A stretch of 64,000 nucleotides of DNA from Streptomyces sp. NBC_01750 (lineage in GTDB: Bacteria; Actinomycetota; Actinomycetes; Streptomycetales; Streptomycetaceae). Both the position numbers and the translations under genes were made by a program. Numbering within the stretch: the first letter of the stretch is position 1; every line of letters starts with the position of its first letter. Below, piece after piece: positions 50,095 through 60,373 of the stretch. The DNA is taken from assembly GCF_035918095.1 (NCBI RefSeq), contig NZ_CP109137.1, positions 3,784,001 to 3,848,000 on the forward strand, read 5' to 3'. Under the pieces are notes generated by a model. It was not told the origin of the DNA, made no database searches, and saw only the letters and a program-made list of their open reading frames with translations.

Positions 50095-53000
50095 ATGACC
50101 ACCGACGCGTCTGACCTGACCCCGGCCACCCGCCTGTTGTTGCCCGAACTGCTCCTGCGCACCGCCGCCGAACGCCCGGACGACACGGCGGTGATCAGCG
50201 GCGACGAACACGTGACCTTCGCCGGATTGGTGGGGCGAAGTCGAGGACTGGCCGGACACCTACGGGACCTCGGCGTGACCGCCGACCAGTGCGTGGGGCT
50301 GTTCATCGAGCCCTCGTCCGACCTGATGATCGGGGTGTGGGGCATCCTGTTCGCGGGCGGCGCCTACCTGCCGCTCGCCCCGGAGTACCCCGAAGAGCGT
50401 CTGCGCTACATGATCGAGCACTCGGGCGCGAAGGTGATCGTCGCCCAGGGCCACCTCGTCGAGCGCCTGGCCGCGCTGGCCCCCGCGGACACCGTGATCG
50501 TCCGGGTCGAGGACGCCCGCAAGGGCGCCCCCGGCGCGGACGTCGACACCGTCCCCGACTCGCTGGCCTACGTCATCTACACCTCGGGCAGCACCGGCCA
50601 GCCCAAGGGCGTCATGATCGAGCACCGGAGCATCGCCAACCAGATGTCCTGGCTACGGACTGCCCACGGCATCGACCGCACCCGGGTCATCCTGCAGAAG
50701 ACGCCGATCAGCTTCGACGCCGCCCAGTGGGAGATCCTCGCCCCGGCCGTCGGTTCCGTCGTCGTGATCGGCGGCGCCGGCATCCACCGGGACGCCGAAC
50801 GGCTGGTGCACGCGGTCAAGACCCATGCCGTGACCACGCTCCAGTGCGTCCCGACCCTGCTCCAAGCGCTTCTGGACACGCAGGAGTTCGACTCCTGCGT
50901 CTCGCTGGAGCAGGTCTTCACCGGCGGCGAGGCCCTCTCCAAGCCCTTGGCCCGCGCCTGCCTGGAGACCCTCCCCGGGTGTGATCTGATCAACCTCTAC
51001 GGGCCGACCGAGTGCACGGTCAACTCGTCGTCCTTCACCGTGGCCAAGTCCACCCTCGGCGACGGCCCCAACTCGATTTCCATCGGCGCCCCGGTCGACG
51101 CCACCGAGTACCACATCCTCGGCCCCGACCTCGCCGAACTGGCAGTGGGCGAGATCGGCGAGCTGTACATCGGCGGCGTCCAGGTCGCGCGCGGCTACCT
51201 GCACCGGCCTGACCTGACCGAGCAGCGTTTCACGGACAACCCGTTCGGTCCCGGGCGGCTCTTCCGGACCGGGGACCTGGCCTACTGGAACGCCGACGGC
51301 ACCGTCCAGTTCACCGGCCGTGCCGACAACCAGGTCAAGCTGCGCGGGTTCCGTGTGGAGCTCGACGAGATCAGACTCGCCATCGAGACCCACGACTGGG
51401 TCCGGCACGCGGCCGTGCTGGTCAAGGGCGACCCGAGGACAGGCTTCCAGAACCTGATCGCCTGCGTCGAACTCGACCCGAAGGAAGCCGCCCTGATGGA
51501 CCAGGGGAGCCACGGCGCGCACCACCAGTCCAAGGAGAGCAAGCTCCAGGTCAAGGCCCAGCTGTCGAACCCGGGCATACGGTCCGCAGCCGAGCTCGCC
51601 GGCCTCTCCGTCCTCGACCTGCCCGGTCGGACGCCCACGCCGGCCCAGCGCAGCCTCGCCTTCGCCCGCAAGACCTACCGCTTCTATGAGGGCGGCGCCC
51701 CGGTGGCGGAGGCCGACCTGCTGAAGCTGCTGGCGCGCCGGCCCGCCGCCGTGCGCGGGCGGGAGCTCGCGGAGCTGGACACCGACGAATTCGGCGCGAT
51801 CCTGCGCAACCTCGGGCAGCACCTGAGCCCGGAGCGGCTGCTCCCCAAGTACGCCTACGCCTCACCCGGTTCCCTCTACGCCACCCAGCTGTACCTGGAG
51901 ATCACCGGCTTCCCGGGAATCCCCTCGGGCATCCACTACCACCACCCGATCAACCACCAGTTGGTGCTGATCTCCGAGACCGCTGAGACGGAGGCCACGG
52001 CCACGGGCCCCCGGATCCGGGCCCACTTCCTGGGCCGCCGCGGTGCCATCGAGCCCGTCTACAAGAAGAACATCCGCGAGGTCCTGGAGATCGAGGCCGG
52101 CCACATGGTCGGACTCTTCGAGGAGGTCCTGCCGCAGTACGGCCTCGACATCGAAGCCGCCCCGTTCGTTCCGGAGGTCAAGGCCGGGCTGCGGGTCGCC
52201 GACGAGGACCACTACCTCGGCGCCTTCGACTGGGTGCCCTACCGGGGCCCCCGCACGGACGAGGACGTCGACCTGTACGTCCAGATCCCTCCAGGCAAGG
52301 GGCTGGACCGGCCGGCCGGACAGTACATCTACGAGGGCGACCGGATGCGCCTCGTCTCCCGCGACCTGATCCTGCGCAAGCACGTCATCGCGATCAACCA
52401 GGCGGTCTACGACCGGGCGGGCTTCGGCGTCTCGGTGATCAGCCGCAGCCCGCAGGAGTGGCGGCGCTACATCGACCTCGGCCGCACCCTCCAGCGCCTG
52501 TCGATGAACGACCTCGACATCGGCTTCATGTCCTCGGGCTACAGCTCGCAGGGCGGCGAGGACCTGCCCTCCGCCCGGCGGATGGACGGCATCCTGCGTG
52601 AGCTCGGCCGGCCCGGCGGCGCCTCGTACTTCTTCGTCGGCGGCCGGGTGAGCCAGGAGCAGCGGCGGCACGAAGGCATGCGGGAGGACGTGGTCCACAT
52701 GCGGGGGCCCGCGGAGCTGATCCGCGACGACCTCGTCAACTACCTGCCGGACTACATGATCCCGAATAAGGTCGTTGTCCTCAACGCTCTGCCGACCACC
52801 GCCAACGGCAAGATCGACCTCAAGGCTCTCGCCGTCTCCGACAAGGTGGACGTGGGGGTGGCCGACCGTCCCTTCGTGGCCCCCCGGGACGAGACCGAAC
52901 GCCGGGTGGCCGCGCTGTGGAAGCAGGCGATGAAGCAGGAGAGCGTCTCCGTGCAGGACGACTTCTTCGCCTGCGGCGGCAACTCGCTGCTCGCCGTCAG

Positions 53001-54174
53001 CCTGATAAACCGGATCAACCGGATGTTCGGGGCGGACCTGCCGCTCGAGGTCATATTCACCTCGCCGACCGTGGAGGGGCTGGCCCGCCGCATCGCCGGC
53101 GAGTCGGCGAGCGACACCTCGCGCCTGGTCCCCTTGCAGCAGGAGGGCTCCGGACGCCCCATCCACTGCTGGCCCGGTCTGGGCGGTTACCCCATGAACC
53201 TGCGGCTCCTGGGCGAGCGGCTGGGCACGGACAGGCCGTTCTTCGGGGTGCAGGCTCACGGGATCAACCCGGGCGAGGCGCCGTACAAGACGATCAGGGA
53301 GATGGCGGCCGAGGACGTCAAGGCCATCAGGGAGGTCCAGCCCGAAGGCCCGTACACGTTGTGGGGCTATTCCTTCGGAGCCCGGGTCGCCTTCGAGACC
53401 GCGTACCAGCTGGAGGAGGTCGGCCACACCGTCGACCATGTCTTCCTGATCGCCCCCGGCTCGCCCAAGGTTCGCACGGACGGCGCGGCCGGCGAGGAGC
53501 GTGTCGCCACCTACGCCAACAGGGCCTACGTGACGATCCTCTTCTCGGTCTTCACGGGCACGATCAGCAGTCCCCTGCTGGAGAAGTGCCTCGCCGTGGT
53601 CAAGGACGACGAGAGTTTCGCTGGCTTTATTAGCGAGAACCTCCCGAACCTCGACATCGACCTGGTGCGCCGGATCATCCAGGTCGTCGGGACGACCTTC
53701 GAGTTCAGCTACACCTTCCGCGAACTGCGGGAGCGACGGATCTCGGCGCCCATCACCATCTTCAAGGCACAGGGGGACGAGTACTCGTTCCTCGACGGCA
53801 GCAGCGGCTACTCCTCCGCCCCGCCGACCGTCGTCGAGTTGGAGGCCGACCACTACTCCCTGCTCAGGGCACCGGACATCGACGAGCTCGCGACGGCCAT
53901 CCGCCGGCGCCTGAACATCCGGAAGGACACCGTCATGCCACACGTCAACATCAAGCACTTTCCGATGGCACTCAGCGACGAGCAGCAGTCCGAGCTGGTG
54001 TCGGCGGTGACCAAGGCGGTCACCGCCGCCTTCGGCTGCGACGAGGGGGTGGTGTCGATCGCGGTCGAGTCGATCGACAAGGAGCTCTGGAACGAGGAGG
54101 TCTACATCCCGGAGATCGTTAACCGCAGACACATCCTCGGCAAGGTACCGAACTACGGCCCCGACACCCTCTGA
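50095..54174 (+). CDS. Indigoidine-synthetase-type NRPS (A-Ox-T-TE) with C-terminal tautomerase
   Basis: 1359 aa. Adenylation: A3 [17 protein letters not shown]4 [10 protein letters not shown]5 [10 protein letters not shown]7 [10 protein letters not shown]8 [16 protein letters not shown]. Between A8 and A10 (NGKIDLKAL) lies a ~480-residue insert of the FMN oxidase type ([27 protein letters not shown]). Then the carrier site [13 protein letters not shown] and thioesterase [13 protein letters not shown]. This is the IndC/BpsA architecture, which activates L-Gln, oxidises it and releases a cyclic aminoglutarimide-like product; DAW at the start of the specificity code fits BpsA. Residues 1-1280 equal a complete IndC-type enzyme (BpsA is about 1282 aa); a 4-oxalocrotonate-tautomerase-like domain of 79 aa is joined in frame. 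ATG with GGGGGA upstream. Confidence 0.92.
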   Translation: MTTDASDLTPATRLLLPELLLRTAAERPDDTAVISGDEHVTFAGLVGRSRGLAGHLRDLGVTADQCVGLFIEPSSDLMIGVWGILFAGGAYLPLAPEYPEERLRYMIEHSGAKVIVAQGHLVERLAALAPADTVIVRVEDARKGAPGADVDTVPDSLAYVIYTSGSTGQPKGVMIEHRSIANQMSWLRTAHGIDRTRVILQKTPISFDAAQWEILAPAVGSVVVIGGAGIHRDAERLVHAVKTHAVTTLQCVPTLLQALLDTQEFDSCVSLEQVFTGGEALSKPLARACLETLPGCDLINLYGPTECTVNSSSFTVAKSTLGDGPNSISIGAPVDATEYHILGPDLAELAVGEIGELYIGGVQVARGYLHRPDLTEQRFTDNPFGPGRLFRTGDLAYWNADGTVQFTGRADNQVKLRGFRVELDEIRLAIETHDWVRHAAVLVKGDPRTGFQNLIACVELDPKEAALMDQGSHGAHHQSKESKLQVKAQLSNPGIRSAAELAGLSVLDLPGRTPTPAQRSLAFARKTYRFYEGGAPVAEADLLKLLARRPAAVRGRELAELDTDEFGAILRNLGQHLSPERLLPKYAYASPGSLYATQLYLEITGFPGIPSGIHYHHPINHQLVLISETAETEATATGPRIRAHFLGRRGAIEPVYKKNIREVLEIEAGHMVGLFEEVLPQYGLDIEAAPFVPEVKAGLRVADEDHYLGAFDWVPYRGPRTDEDVDLYVQIPPGKGLDRPAGQYIYEGDRMRLVSRDLILRKHVIAINQAVYDRAGFGVSVISRSPQEWRRYIDLGRTLQRLSMNDLDIGFMSSGYSSQGGEDLPSARRMDGILRELGRPGGASYFFVGGRVSQEQRRHEGMREDVVHMRGPAELIRDDLVNYLPDYMIPNKVVVLNALPTTANGKIDLKALAVSDKVDVGVADRPFVAPRDETERRVAALWKQAMKQESVSVQDDFFACGGNSLLAVSLINRINRMFGADLPLEVIFTSPTVEGLARRIAGESASDTSRLVPLQQEGSGRPIHCWPGLGGYPMNLRLLGERLGTDRPFFGVQAHGINPGEAPYKTIREMAAEDVKAIREVQPEGPYTLWGYSFGARVAFETAYQLEEVGHTVDHVFLIAPGSPKVRTDGAAGEERVATYANRAYVTILFSVFTGTISSPLLEKCLAVVKDDESFAGFISENLPNLDIDLVRRIIQVVGTTFEFSYTFRELRERRISAPITIFKAQGDEYSFLDGSSGYSSAPPTVVELEADHYSLLRAPDIDELATAIRRRLNIRKDTVMPHVNIKHFPMALSDEQQSELVSAVTKAVTAAFGCDEGVVSIAVESIDKELWNEEVYIPEIVNRRHILGKVPNYGPDTL
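53935..54174 (+). CDS. Possible independently translated PptA-like tautomerase
   Basis: The last 79 codons of the NRPS frame begin at an ATG preceded by GGAAGGA with 7-nt spacing. The peptide starts [11 protein letters not shown], so removal of Met would expose Pro1, the catalytic base of 4-oxalocrotonate tautomerases, and continues [19 protein letters not shown] as in PptA. The NRPS has no stop codon between the thioesterase and this ATG. Either the protein is fused (Pro not N-terminal, activity doubtful) or both fused and free forms are made. Confidence 0.5.
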   Translation: MPHVNIKHFPMALSDEQQSELVSAVTKAVTAAFGCDEGVVSIAVESIDKELWNEEVYIPEIVNRRHILGKVPNYGPDTL

Positions 54175-54178
54175 AAAG

Positions 54179-55144
54179 ATGGCTGTGACCACTACGACCT
54201 CTCTTCCCCACAAGGACATCCCGCTCGTCTTCAGTGCCGAGGTGGCCGACGCGCTCCACGAAAGCCGCCCGGTGGTGGCGCTGGAGTCCAACGTCATCAC
54301 CCACGGCCTGCCGTACCCGGAAAACGCCGCGACCGCCCGGAAGGTCGAGGAGGCCGTCCGGGCGGGCGGCTCGGTCCCGGCCACGATCGCCGTGGAAAGC
54401 GGCAAGATCGTGGTCGGCATGACCGCCGCCGACATCGACCGGTTCGCTTCGACGCCGGGCATCCCCAAGGTCAGCAGCCGGGACATGCCCGTCGTCTTGG
54501 CACAGGGCCGGATGGGCGCGCTGACGGTCGCCTCCTCCGTGGTGGCGGCCGAACTCGCGGGTATTCCGTTCTTCTCCTCGGCCGGCATCGGCGGCGTGCA
54601 CCGGGGCGCGGACAAGACCATGGACGTGTCCTCCGACCTGATCCAGTTCACACGCTCCAAGGTCGCGGTGGTGTGCGCCGGCGGGAAGAAGATCCTGGAC
54701 CTCGGCCTGACGCTGGAGTACCTGGAGACCCAGTGCGTACCGGTGGTCTCGTACCGGTCGGACGACTTCCCCGCCTTCTACTGCGTGTCCAGCGGTTTCC
54801 GCAGCCCGATGCGGCTGGACGACGACGAGGTGATCGCCCGGTCGATTGAGAACCACTGGGCGCTGGGCAACAACAGCTCGTTCCTGATCACCACGCCGGT
54901 CCGGCCGCAGGAGGCGATCGACAGCGACGAGGTCGACGCCGCGATCACCGAGGCCATGGCCGCCGCCGACCGGGATGGCATCCGCGGCCAGGCGATCACG
55001 AAGTACCTGATGCGTGCGGTGGACGCGGCTACAGAAGGCCGCTCGTCCAAGGCAAACATGGCCGTGCTCATCAGCACAGCCGAGGTCGGCGGCCGGCTGG
55101 CCGCGGCGCACGCCCGGCTCCGGGCCGGGTCCCGGTCCGTCTGA
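54179..55144 (+). CDS. Pseudouridine-5'-phosphate glycosidase family C-glycosynthase (IndA/PsuG-like)
   Basis: 321 aa. Conserved PsuG features: [18 protein letters not shown] with the catalytic Glu, [34 protein letters not shown] with the Mn-binding Asp, [20 protein letters not shown] with Lys, and [18 protein letters not shown]. PsuG enzymes make or break the C-C bond between ribose 5-phosphate and a base; relatives AlnA, MinB, SdmA and IndA act in C-nucleoside or indigoidine clusters. Starts 4 bp after the NRPS stop, so co-translated. It is the best evidence that the product is a C-riboside. Confidence 0.92.
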   Translation: MAVTTTTSLPHKDIPLVFSAEVADALHESRPVVALESNVITHGLPYPENAATARKVEEAVRAGGSVPATIAVESGKIVVGMTAADIDRFASTPGIPKVSSRDMPVVLAQGRMGALTVASSVVAAELAGIPFFSSAGIGGVHRGADKTMDVSSDLIQFTRSKVAVVCAGGKKILDLGLTLEYLETQCVPVVSYRSDDFPAFYCVSSGFRSPMRLDDDEVIARSIENHWALGNNSSFLITTPVRPQEAIDSDEVDAAITEAMAAADRDGIRGQAITKYLMRAVDAATEGRSSKANMAVLISTAEVGGRLAAAHARLRAGSRSV

Positions 55145-55213
55145 CAGACGCCCCCACCACCCCACCCATCGAACGCGTTCCCTCGCGCACGACACTCGAA
55201 TGGATACGACACC

Positions 55214-55936
55214 ATGACGAAGCTCGACCACCAGTCCGCGTCCGAAGCCGAGTCCTACCGCCCGCTCGTCTCCCAGGAGCGGGTGAAGGAGATCAAGCAA
55301 CTGCGCCAGGCCATGGCCTCGCAGGGCGGCGGCGAGGAGGGCGAGCAGACCCACCCGTTCCTGGGCCTGGCCCTGCGGGTCCCTTCGCAGGTCATGACCC
55401 CCTGCCCCGTGTCCCCGATGCTCGGCGGCGCGGTCTTCGCCGAGGTCGAACCGGGTGACCGGGTCCTCGACATGGGCACCGGCAGCGGTTCGCTGGCCCT
55501 GATCGCTGCCAAGAAGGGCGCCGATGTCCTGGCGGTGGATCTCAACCCGCACGCCGTGGCCGCCGTCCGTGTCAACGCGGAGCTGAACGAGGTCGCCGAC
55601 CGAGTCGAGTCGCGCGGGAGCGACGTCTTCAATTCGGTCGAGGGCCGCTTCGACCTGATCGTCTTCAACCCGCCGTTCCAGTGGTTCGCCGCCACCGACT
55701 ACGCGGACGTCGCGGGCACCGACGCCGGCTACCAGGCACTGACCCGCTTCTTCCGCGAGGCCCGTGCCCACCTGACGGAGAAGGGTCGCATGATCCTCTT
55801 CTTCAGCACCATGGGTGACGTGGAGTACTTCGAGAAGCTGGTGGCCGACGAGGGCTTCGACCACGAGGTGGTCTTCTCCACCACCCGGCCCGTCTTCGAC
55901 GTGCCGGTCGAGTTCACCGTGCACCGCCTGTCCTGA
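55214..55936 (+). CDS. Class I SAM-dependent methyltransferase
   Basis: 240 aa. Motif [21 protein letters not shown], acidic residue in [10 protein letters not shown], and [10 protein letters not shown] (N-P-P-F as in HemK/RsmC-type N-methyltransferases, suggesting an amide or ring nitrogen acceptor). N-terminal ~60 residues are helical. Weak ribosome binding site (GGATACGACACC). Follows the C-glycosynthase by 69 bp; the neighbouring metK-kinase-metF genes fit a need for SAM. Substrate unknown. Confidence 0.88.
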   Translation: MTKLDHQSASEAESYRPLVSQERVKEIKQLRQAMASQGGGEEGEQTHPFLGLALRVPSQVMTPCPVSPMLGGAVFAEVEPGDRVLDMGTGSGSLALIAAKKGADVLAVDLNPHAVAAVRVNAELNEVADRVESRGSDVFNSVEGRFDLIVFNPPFQWFAATDYADVAGTDAGYQALTRFFREARAHLTEKGRMILFFSTMGDVEYFEKLVADEGFDHEVVFSTTRPVFDVPVEFTVHRLS

Positions 55937-55950
55937 TCCCGGACACCCCC

Positions 55951-55978
55951 CGGGGCCTCCCCCATCGGGGAGGCCCCG
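55951..55978 (+). terminator. Hairpin after the methyltransferase
   Basis: CGGGGCCTCCCC-CATC-GGGGAGGCCCCG, 12-bp stem, 4-nt loop, 15 bp beyond the stop. Likely ends the NRPS-C-glycosynthase-methyltransferase transcript. Confidence 0.7.
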
Positions 55979-56048
55979 GCCCGCCGCAGGCCGCGCCGGT
56001 CCCGCCGGTCCCCATCCACGCACGTCCGTACGACAGGAGCGCTACGCC

Positions 56049-57257
56049 GTGTCCCCACGTCTATTCACCTCCGAATCGGTGACCGAGGGCCATCCCGACA
56101 AGGTCGCCGACCGGATCAGCGACACCGTCCTCGACGCCCTGCTGGCCCAGGACCCGCGGTCCCGGGTGGCGGTGGAAACCCTGATCACCACCGGCCAGGT
56201 GCATGTGGCCGGCGAGGTGACCACTTCCGCCTGGGCCGACATCCCCGCGCTGGTGCGTGAGGCCGTCCTGGAGATCGGCTACGACTCGTCCGCGAAGGGC
56301 TTCGACGGCGCCTCCTGTGGCGTCTCGGTCTCCATCGGCGCGCAGTCCCCGGACATTGCGCAGGGTGTCGACACCGCGTACGAGAGGCGCATCGAGGGCG
56401 ACGAGGACGAGCTCGACCGGCAGGGCGCCGGTGACCAGGGTCTGATGTTCGGCTACGCCTGCGATGAGGCCCCGAACCTGATGCCGCTGCCGATCGAGGT
56501 GGCGCACCGGCTGTCGCGCCGGCTCGCTGAGGTCCGCAAGGACGGGACGATCCCGTACCTGCGTCCCGACGGCAAGACCCAGGTGACCATCGAGTACGAC
56601 GGTGAGACCCCGGTCCGTCTGGACACGGTGGTGGTCTCCTCGCAGCACGCGAGCGGCATCGACCTCGACGCCCTGCTGACCCCCGACATCCGCGAGCACG
56701 TGGTGGAGTACGCGCTGGCTGGCCTGGTGGAGGACGGCATCAAGCTGGACACCGAGGGCTACCGGCTGCTGGTGAACCCGACCGGCCGCTTCGAGATCGG
56801 CGGCCCGATGGGCGACGCCGGCCTCACCGGCCGCAAGATCATCATCGACACCTACGGCGGCATGGCCCGCCACGGCGGCGGTGCCTTCTCGGGCAAGGAC
56901 CCGTCGAAGGTCGACCGTTCGGCCGCGTACGCGATGCGCTGGGTCGCGAAGAACCTGGTCGCGGCCGGTCTGGCCTCGCGCTGCGAGGTCCAGGTCGCGT
57001 ACGCGATCGGCAAGGCCGAGCCCGTCGGCCTGTTCGTCGAGACCTTCGGCACCGCCAAGACCGACGTGTCCAGGATCCAGAACGCCATCACGGAGGTCTT
57101 CGACCTGCGCCCGGCCGCGATCGTCCGCGACCTCGACCTACTCCGTCCGATCTACGCCCAGACGGCCGCCTACGGCCACTTCGGCCGCGCACTGCCCGCG
57201 TTCACCTGGGAGCGGACCGGCCGCGCCGAGGCCCTGCGCGCGGCCGCTGGGATGTGA
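56049..57257 (+). CDS. metK: S-adenosylmethionine synthetase
   Basis: 402 aa, full length. ATP/Met-binding motifs [19 protein letters not shown] and [18 protein letters not shown], plus [14 protein letters not shown], are intact. Makes SAM from methionine and ATP. GTG start with AGGAG upstream. As a gene inside the cluster and followed by a kinase and metF in overlapping array, it is probably a dedicated copy that boosts methyl supply; a second housekeeping metK elsewhere in the genome would be expected. Confidence 0.96.
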   Translation: MSPRLFTSESVTEGHPDKVADRISDTVLDALLAQDPRSRVAVETLITTGQVHVAGEVTTSAWADIPALVREAVLEIGYDSSAKGFDGASCGVSVSIGAQSPDIAQGVDTAYERRIEGDEDELDRQGAGDQGLMFGYACDEAPNLMPLPIEVAHRLSRRLAEVRKDGTIPYLRPDGKTQVTIEYDGETPVRLDTVVVSSQHASGIDLDALLTPDIREHVVEYALAGLVEDGIKLDTEGYRLLVNPTGRFEIGGPMGDAGLTGRKIIIDTYGGMARHGGGAFSGKDPSKVDRSAAYAMRWVAKNLVAAGLASRCEVQVAYAIGKAEPVGLFVETFGTAKTDVSRIQNAITEVFDLRPAAIVRDLDLLRPIYAQTAAYGHFGRALPAFTWERTGRAEALRAAAGM

Positions 57258-57259
57258 TC

Positions 57260-58243
57260 ATGGACATCGCCGTCACTGGATCCATCGCCACCGACCACCT
57301 GGCGACCTTCCCGGGGCGCTTCGCCGAGCAGATCATCCCCGAGCGCCTGGCGACGATCTCCCTGTCGTTCCTCGTGGATGACCTTCAGGTGCGCCGGGGC
57401 GGCGTTGCCGCGAACATCTGTTTCGGGCTGGGCCAGCTCGGGCTGGCCCCGGTGCTGGTCGGCGCCGCCGGCACGGACTTCGCCGAGTACGACGCCCGGC
57501 TGCGCGTCTCCGGTGTGGACACCGGATCGGTCCGGCTCAGCACCACCCGCCACACCGCCCGCTTCATGTGCACGACCGACGTCGACCACAACCAGATCGC
57601 CTCCTTCTACCCGGGCGCCATGGTGGAGGCCCAGGAGATCGACCTGGCCGAGGTCGTGGACCGCGTCGGCGCCCTCGACCTCGTCCTGGTAGCCCCCGAC
57701 ATGCCGGAGGCGATGGTCCGCCACACCAGGGCGGCGCACGCCGCCGGCATCCCGGTCGCGGCCGACCCCTCGCAGCAACTGGCGCGGCTCGACGAGGAGT
57801 CGACCCGGCTGCTCGTGGACGGGGCTCGGTTCCTCTTCACCAACGCGTACGAGAGCGCGCTGCTGCGGCAGCGGACCGGGTGGAGCGAGGCCGAGGTGCT
57901 GGCGCGCGTCGGCGTGTGGATCGTCACCCGGGGCGCTGACGGGGTCTCGATCCTGACCGCCGACGGGCCGGCCGAGCACGTGCCCGCTGTCGCGACGGAC
58001 CAGCCCACCGACCCCACCGGCGTGGGCGACGCCTTCCGGGCCGGCTTCCTCGCAGGACTGTCTCGGGGGCTGCCCCACCGCCGCGCGGCCCAACTGGGCT
58101 GCGCCGTAGCCACGATCGTCCTCGAGTCCTTCGGCACCCAGGAGTACAAGCTGCTTCCCTGGGACCTGTCGGAGCGACTGCTGCGGGCCTACGGGGCCGA
58201 GGGGGCGGCGGACATCGGCGCGTGGCCCGGGGAGCCCGCGTGA
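57260..58243 (+). CDS. PfkB-family kinase, adenosine-kinase-like
   Basis: 327 aa. N-terminal [17 protein letters not shown] and [20 protein letters not shown]-terminal catalytic [17 protein letters not shown] (G-x-G-D Asp base). This subgroup of actinobacteria acts as adenosine kinase or nucleoside/ribose kinase and is often next to metF. It would recycle adenosine from S-adenosylhomocysteine. Overlap with the metK stop (GTGATCATG) allows a GTG start at 57254; the ATG at 57260 is listed. Confidence 0.85.
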   Translation: MDIAVTGSIATDHLATFPGRFAEQIIPERLATISLSFLVDDLQVRRGGVAANICFGLGQLGLAPVLVGAAGTDFAEYDARLRVSGVDTGSVRLSTTRHTARFMCTTDVDHNQIASFYPGAMVEAQEIDLAEVVDRVGALDLVLVAPDMPEAMVRHTRAAHAAGIPVAADPSQQLARLDEESTRLLVDGARFLFTNAYESALLRQRTGWSEAEVLARVGVWIVTRGADGVSILTADGPAEHVPAVATDQPTDPTGVGDAFRAGFLAGLSRGLPHRRAAQLGCAVATIVLESFGTQEYKLLPWDLSERLLRAYGAEGAADIGAWPGEPA

Positions 58244-59142
58244 CGGAGCTGCGCGAGCTCCTCGCCACCAGGACCTGCTCGTTCTCCTTCGAGTTCTTCC
58301 CGCCCCGGACGGAGGCGGGCGCGGCCGCCCTGTGGGAGGCAATCCGCCGGATCGAGGCGTTCGCCCCGAGCTTCGTCTCGGTCACCTACGGGGCCGGGGG
58401 GTCGTCCCGGGACCGCACGGTCGAGCTGACGAAGCGGATCGCGGCGGAGACCACGCTGCGTCCGGTGGCCCAACTGACGGCGGTGGCGCACTCGGTCGCC
58501 GAACTGCGGCACGTGATCGGTCAGTACGCGGACGCCGGCGTCCGGGACGTCCTGGCCCTGCGCGGGGACCCGCCGGGCGACCCGAACGCGCCCTGGATCC
58601 AGCACCCGAGCGGCTTCTCCCACGCCTGGGAGTTGGTCCGGCTAGTGCGGGAATCGGGAGCGTTCAGCGTCGGCGTGGCCGCGTTCCCCGAGCGCCATCC
58701 GCGCTCCCCCGACTGGGAGTCCGACGTCCGGCACTTCGTGGCCAAATGCCGCGCGGGCGCGGACTACGCGGTGACCCAGATGTTCTTCCGGGCCGAGGAC
58801 TACCTGCGGCTGCGGGACCGGGTCGTGGCGGCAGGGTGCGACATCCCGATCATCCCCGCGATCATGCCGGCCACGAACGCCCGGCAGATCGCCCGGTTCG
58901 CCGAGCTGAGCGGGGCCACGTTCCCGGAGGACCTGGCCCGGCGGCTGGAGGCGGTGGGCGGCGGGTCGGCGGGCCAGCGAGTCGGCGTCGACTTCGCGGT
59001 GGCCATGGCCGAGCGGCTGCTCGCCGAGGGCGTTCCCGGCCTGCACTACATCACGCTCAACCGGTCCACGGCGACCTCGGAGATCCACCGCGCGCTGCTC
59101 GGCTCCGGCCTGACCGAACGCGCCCTGGCGGCCCGGGCCTGA
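58240..59142 (+). CDS. metF: Methylenetetrahydrofolate reductase
   Basis: 300 aa. FAD/folate site [49 protein letters not shown] and [15 protein letters not shown] are all present. Reduces 5,10-methylene-THF to 5-methyl-THF, the methyl donor for remaking methionine. GTG start overlapping the kinase stop by GTGA. Last gene of the metK-kinase-metF unit, followed by a large terminator. Confidence 0.94.
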   Translation: MTELRELLATRTCSFSFEFFPPRTEAGAAALWEAIRRIEAFAPSFVSVTYGAGGSSRDRTVELTKRIAAETTLRPVAQLTAVAHSVAELRHVIGQYADAGVRDVLALRGDPPGDPNAPWIQHPSGFSHAWELVRLVRESGAFSVGVAAFPERHPRSPDWESDVRHFVAKCRAGADYAVTQMFFRAEDYLRLRDRVVAAGCDIPIIPAIMPATNARQIARFAELSGATFPEDLARRLEAVGGGSAGQRVGVDFAVAMAERLLAEGVPGLHYITLNRSTATSEIHRALLGSGLTERALAARA

Positions 59143-59162
59143 GCCACTACCGCAACGGTCAA

Positions 59163-59218
59163 GGAGGAGCCGGGGGCGCCCCCACCCGCATCGGGTGGGG
59201 GCCACCCCCGGCTCCTCC
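59163..59218. terminator. Compound terminator between metF and LysR gene
   Basis: Outer arms GGAGGAGCCGGGGG / CCCCCGGCTCCTCC (14 bp) enclose an inner GCCCCCACCC-GCATC-GGGTGGGGGC (10 bp). Convergent genes on both sides, so bidirectional. Confidence 0.85.
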
Positions 59219-59230
59219 GCGCGCCCGCGG

Positions 59231-60106
59231 TCACTCCTCCTCGATGCCCAACAGCTCCAGGAAGGCCGCGGCCGCCGGGGTGCGGCTCCCCCGACCCCAG
59301 ATCACGTACTCGGCGCGGGCCGGTGCGTCCGTGACCTCGATCGTGGCCATCCCGGCCAGGCCCGCGACGTACGCGGGCGGGAGCAGGGCCACGCCCAGAC
59401 CCGCGCCGACCAGACGGGCCAGGTAGTCCGCGTTGGTCACCTCGAAGGCGACCTCGCGGGTGAGGCCGGCGGCGATGAAGGCCAGATCGGACTGGGCCCT
59501 GCCGGCGGTCTTCGCCGGGAGGTCCACGAACACCTCCGAGGACAGCCGACGGAGGTCGACCGAGGTCTCGCCGGCGAGCGGGTGGTCCGGGGAGACCACG
59601 GCGACCAGCCGCTCCCGAGCCAGCTCCCGGGCCATGACGCCCCGAGGGCGGGCCGTGACCGGGATGCCGAGAAAGGCCACCTCGATCTCGCCCTGCCTGA
59701 CCCGCTCGACGAGCTCGTCGCTCGCTCCCACACTGAGGCTGATCCGGGCCTTCGGATGACGCTGGTGGAAGTCCCTGAGGACGGCGGGAATGTCCACGGC
59801 GGCGACGGTGGGGATCAGCCCCACCGAGAGGCGTCCGCGCACCTCCCCCACGGCCGCCGCGACTTCGGCGGCGGCCCGCTCCGCCGCGTCCAGGCACTGG
59901 CGGGCGGCGGGCAAGAAGGCCACGCCCGCCGGGGTCAACCGGACCCGGCGGCTGGTGCGTTCGAAGAGCCTCGCACCCAGTTCCTTCTCCAGGCGCGCGA
60001 TCTGGTGGCTGAGCGCGGACTGGACCACAAGGCAGCGTTGGGCAGCCCTCGTGAAGCTGTTCGCCTCGGCCACGGCGATCACGTACCGCATCTGCTGGAG
60101 CTCCAT
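59231..60106 (-). CDS. LysR-family regulator
   Basis: 291 aa. N-terminal winged helix MRYVIAVAEANSFTRAAQRC then VVQSALSHQIARLEKELGAR and LFERTSRRVRLTPAG, followed by the LysR substrate-binding domain. The Met of MELQQM is used; an upstream in-frame start at 60145 is less likely. Divergent from the nitroreductase-like gene and the two exporters, the usual LysR arrangement, so it probably controls 60374-63330 and perhaps itself. Ligand unknown, possibly the pathway product. Confidence 0.9.
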   Translation of the reverse strand: MELQQMRYVIAVAEANSFTRAAQRCLVVQSALSHQIARLEKELGARLFERTSRRVRLTPAGVAFLPAARQCLDAAERAAAEVAAAVGEVRGRLSVGLIPTVAAVDIPAVLRDFHQRHPKARISLSVGASDELVERVRQGEIEVAFLGIPVTARPRGVMARELARERLVAVVSPDHPLAGETSVDLRRLSSEVFVDLPAKTAGRAQSDLAFIAAGLTREVAFEVTNADYLARLVGAGLGVALLPPAYVAGLAGMATIEVTDAPARAEYVIWGRGSRTPAAAAFLELLGIEEE

Positions 60107-60373
60107 GGATCCATCGTGATACGAGATCCATCGCGTGACAAGCATGTGTTGGACTCATTGATACCCCCGGCCCGACACTGGTGACGACCGCACACGGCAG
60201 GAACGTCCTCGGGCCGACTCCGCCGGGCGGGCCCTCGATCGGGGCCCCTCCGGCATGCCCGGAAGCCGCTCCTCCGCTGCCCTCTCCCCTACCTCCCGCA
60301 CCTGGGCGCACAGCGCCGAGGCATGCCTGCGCGCGCCCTCGTGCCCGTGACACCGAAAGGACGAGCGACCGCC
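60107..60373. promoter_or_regulatory. LysR divergent control region
   Basis: Contains ATC-N9-GAT at 60113-60127 and GATCCATCG repeated at 60108-60116 and 60125-60133 (17-bp period), next to the LysR start. Such sites fit LysR T-N11-A boxes. Position supports control of the divergent operon. Confidence 0.4.

Noticed and set aside
50095..54174. Plain indigoidine synthetase cluster
   Set aside because: The NRPS core fits, but the extra tautomerase, TrpF-like, UPRT, DJ-1, methyltransferase and methyl-supply genes and the lack of an IndB-like phosphatase argue for a more elaborate product.
51862..54660. Very long open frame antisense to the NRPS gene
   Set aside because: Mirror frame of a GC-biased gene; composition is Val/Gly/Arg/His-rich with no motifs, whereas the sense strand has all NRPS motifs.
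54119..56023. Long open frame antisense to the C-glycosynthase and methyltransferase genes
   Set aside because: No ribosome binding site or domain; the sense genes are unambiguous.
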